Positions 62,235 through 64,000 of a DNA stretch of 64,000 nt are shown here, piece by piece. This stretch comes from CAXSEF01 sp964236535. GTDB taxonomy: Bacteria; Pseudomonadota; Alphaproteobacteria; Acetobacterales; Acetobacteraceae. Every line of letters begins with the position of its first letter. Within the stretch, counting starts at the first letter, position 1. Location of the stretch: positions 1 to 64,000 of the forward strand of contig CAXSEF010000006.1 of NCBI GenBank assembly GCA_964236535.1, given 5' to 3'. The position numbers and the translations under genes are program-made. The notes under the pieces are model-generated. The model searched no databases, was not told the origin of the DNA, and saw only the letters and a program-made list of their open reading frames with translations.

Positions 62235-63970
62235 ATTCCACGGGCAACTGCGTGGTGCTCGCTGGACCCGGCAGCGGTAAGACGAAGACGCTGGTGCTCA
62301 AGCTCGCCCGGATTATGGCAGAGGATGTACGCGCGCCCCGAGGAGCGGCATGCATCACCTATAGCCAGGAATGCGCACGCGAACTGACGCGTCGGCTGGA
62401 GCGACTGGGCCTGCGCGAGGCCCCCAATCTCTTCATCGGCACAGTGCATGGGTTCTGCCTGAGGCGTCTTCTCATGCCCTATGGCCGGCTTGCGGAGCTC
62501 CCGGTGCCGTTCCCACTCACCGTCGCCATGCAGCGGCAGAGCGACCAGGCGATGAAGCGCATTGGCGACCGGCTGTTCGGCGTTGGCCATCCCAACAAAC
62601 CCATGGACCTTGGCCGGCATCGACGGTCTGTCCTCGACCGGAGGTCGATTGCTTGGACGAGTGAAGAAGAGCTCGCGGCCTGGGCAGAGGGATATGAGGC
62701 CGAACTGCGCCGGCTGGGTCTGATCGACTTCGATGATCTTGTGATCTTCGGGCAGCGCTTGGTTTCGGAGCACGATTGGGTGCTCCCGCTGCTTCAGGCG
62801 AAGTTTCCGGTGCTCGCGGTCGATGAATATCAGGACCTCGGCGTGGCCTTGCATCGGATCGTCAGGCGCGTCGCCTTCGATGGTGGCGTCCGGCTTTTTG
62901 CGGTGGGAGACCCCGACCAGTCGATCTACGGCTTCACCGGCGCAGACGGAGCGCTGTTGCAGGAGCTTGCCGAGCGGGACGATGTCGAGCGCGTTCAGTT
63001 GCAGCTCAACTATCGTTCGGCGTCGCGCATCGTCAGCGCATCCGAAATGGCGCTAGGCGAGGTCCGTGGCTACCAATCCAACGACCCGGACCGCCAGGCG
63101 GTCATAGAAATCGTTCAGTGCGCCGATGGCCTTGAGGGGCAGGCCGCGCATGCGGTCGCCGAGATCATTCCAGCAGCTCTTGCGGCCAAGCCCGGACGCG
63201 CGCTGGGTGACATCGCCATCCTCTATCGTGACTACCGAGCCGGCGATTTCGTGGCGGCAGCCGTCGCTGACGCAGGTAGCGATTTTGTTCGCGTCGACAC
63301 TGCGGCGCCTTATCGCAAGGTCGCGCTCACGAGTTGGCTCGAGGATTGCGCCGCGTGGTGCGCCGGTGGCTGGCGAGAGGCCCGGCCGCAGTTGCGTGGA
63401 CTGCTCGATCGCTGGCTCGGATTTCATCGCACCCGGATCTCAGAGGTGCAGGCCCGAGTTGAGTCGCAGCGCCTGACGCAGCTTCTATGGTCGCTTCGCG
63501 TCGAGGAGGGGCCTGCCCAAGATTTTGTGACGGCGGTGCGGGCGGGAATGCTTGATGCGCTGATGGCGACCGAGCCGGGTCTCGCCGATCAGCGTGAGCA
63601 GGTGGATCGCATGTCGGCGGCACTAGCGGTCGGGGGACTGCTTGCCGATCTCGACCTTGCAAGCCTTGGCGGCCGCGACGGATCTCCGCTGCATCTGAAC
63701 TTGCTGACGCTGCACTCAGCAAAGGGGTGCGAGTACGACGTTGTGATCATGGTCGGTCTCGATCTCGGAAGTTTGCCCTGGCGCAATGAGCTGCCCGCCG
63801 CTCGCCGCGAGAGCCGGCGGCTCTTCTACGTCGGCTTTACGCGCGCCCGCGACGAAATTCATATGCTCTATTCGGGCTATGTCGATACGGGCCGCGGCCG
63901 GATGTATTGGGGACGCTCGCTATTCCTGGATGAACTTGAAGCGCGAATGGAGGAGGCCGAGGTAGAATAG
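62222..63970 (+). CDS. UvrD/Rep-type superfamily 1 helicase, possibly N-terminally altered by the IS, 582 aa
   Basis: SF1A helicase: Walker A LAGPGSGKTKT (13-23), motif Ia CITYSQECARELTRR, motif II LAVDEYQDLG, motif III GDPDQSIYGFTGAD, motif IV LNYRS, motif V TLHSAKGCEYDVV, motif VI YVGFTRARDEI. The first in-frame ATG lies within the IS terminal repeat, and the usual Q-motif before Walker A is missing. The IS may have removed the original N-terminus or now supplies the start. Similar short UvrD-like helicases occur in DNA repair and in phage-defence pairs; no nuclease partner is visible upstream. Confidence 0.85.
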   Translation: MQQGHSTGNCVVLAGPGSGKTKTLVLKLARIMAEDVRAPRGAACITYSQECARELTRRLERLGLREAPNLFIGTVHGFCLRRLLMPYGRLAELPVPFPLTVAMQRQSDQAMKRIGDRLFGVGHPNKPMDLGRHRRSVLDRRSIAWTSEEELAAWAEGYEAELRRLGLIDFDDLVIFGQRLVSEHDWVLPLLQAKFPVLAVDEYQDLGVALHRIVRRVAFDGGVRLFAVGDPDQSIYGFTGADGALLQELAERDDVERVQLQLNYRSASRIVSASEMALGEVRGYQSNDPDRQAVIEIVQCADGLEGQAAHAVAEIIPAALAAKPGRALGDIAILYRDYRAGDFVAAAVADAGSDFVRVDTAAPYRKVALTSWLEDCAAWCAGGWREARPQLRGLLDRWLGFHRTRISEVQARVESQRLTQLLWSLRVEEGPAQDFVTAVRAGMLDALMATEPGLADQREQVDRMSAALAVGGLLADLDLASLGGRDGSPLHLNLLTLHSAKGCEYDVVIMVGLDLGSLPWRNELPAARRESRRLFYVGFTRARDEIHMLYSGYVDTGRGRMYWGRSLFLDELEARMEEAEVE

Positions 63971-63973
63971 TCT

Positions 63974-64000
63974 ATGATGTCATTTCGAGAAGCTCAGGCA
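63974..64000 (+). CDS. Start of a further gene, partial at window edge
   Basis: ATG 63974 (or 63977) begins MMSFREAQA immediately after the helicase stop, in the spacing expected of an operon. Only nine codons are inside the window, so no function can be given. Confidence 0.35.

Overview
The window is GC-rich DNA with coding-dense, GTGA/ATGA-overlapping operons. Gene types and codon choice suggest an alphaproteobacterium, probably of the Acetobacteraceae; this is inference, since no rRNA or housekeeping marker is present. I saw no tRNA, rRNA or CRISPR array.

Layout. (1) 1-10.5 kb is a plasmid or integrative-element backbone, mostly on the minus strand: an ArdC-like antirestriction protein, small hypotheticals, a giant fused N6-adenine methylase/SNF2-like helicase and a ParB-like protein, plus a single-domain response regulator and an HTH protein on the plus strand. 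A ~130-bp inverted-repeat leader element precedes three of the minus-strand genes. The helicase gene carries a 100-N assembly gap flanked by the same 55 bp, and the ParB-like frame has an in-frame amber codon. (2) 10.5-12.1 kb holds an IS5-family element (copy 1), an IS481 transposase scrap and a small lipoprotein gene. (3) 12.3-59.3 kb is a large catabolic region. It contains a metallo-beta-lactamase-fold protein, a RutA-like flavin monooxygenase, an AraC regulator, an isochorismatase-family amidase, an outer-membrane/RND uptake set (Ycf48-like, RND, DUF1302, and DUF1329 further on), a complete LivKHMGF-type ABC transporter with a GntR regulator, three Rid proteins, a two-domain VOC dioxygenase, a LigB-type extradiol dioxygenase, two paralogous FAD monooxygenases, two alpha/beta hydrolases, a fumarylacetoacetate-hydrolase-family protein, two three-subunit molybdenum hydroxylases (one with CoxD/CoxE-like maturation genes), two paralogous APC permeases, two SCP2-like small proteins and an AtzH/HpxZ-like protein. 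PanB, Fe/Mn superoxide dismutase and a siderophore-interacting protein are interspersed. (4) 59.4-61.0 kb encodes a fused molybdopterin-binding/nucleotidyltransferase protein of the MocA type, suited to supplying cofactor to the molybdenum hydroxylases. (5) 61.1-64 kb holds IS5 copy 2 and a UvrD-type helicase whose first ATG lies inside the IS terminal repeat.

How it may work together. Import by the DUF1302/DUF1329/RND set, APC permeases and ABC transporter would feed hydroxylation by the molybdenum hydroxylases and FAD monooxygenases. Extradiol ring cleavage would follow, then hydrolysis by alpha/beta hydrolases, FAH and the isochorismatase-type amidase, with Rid proteins handling enamine or imine intermediates. 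This set fits an N-heteroaromatic or related ring substrate. The substrate cannot be read from sequence, and the combination matches no single canonical pathway I can name. GTATAC-centred palindromes upstream of several units fit the operator type of FCD-class GntR regulators and could tie the scattered units into one regulon.
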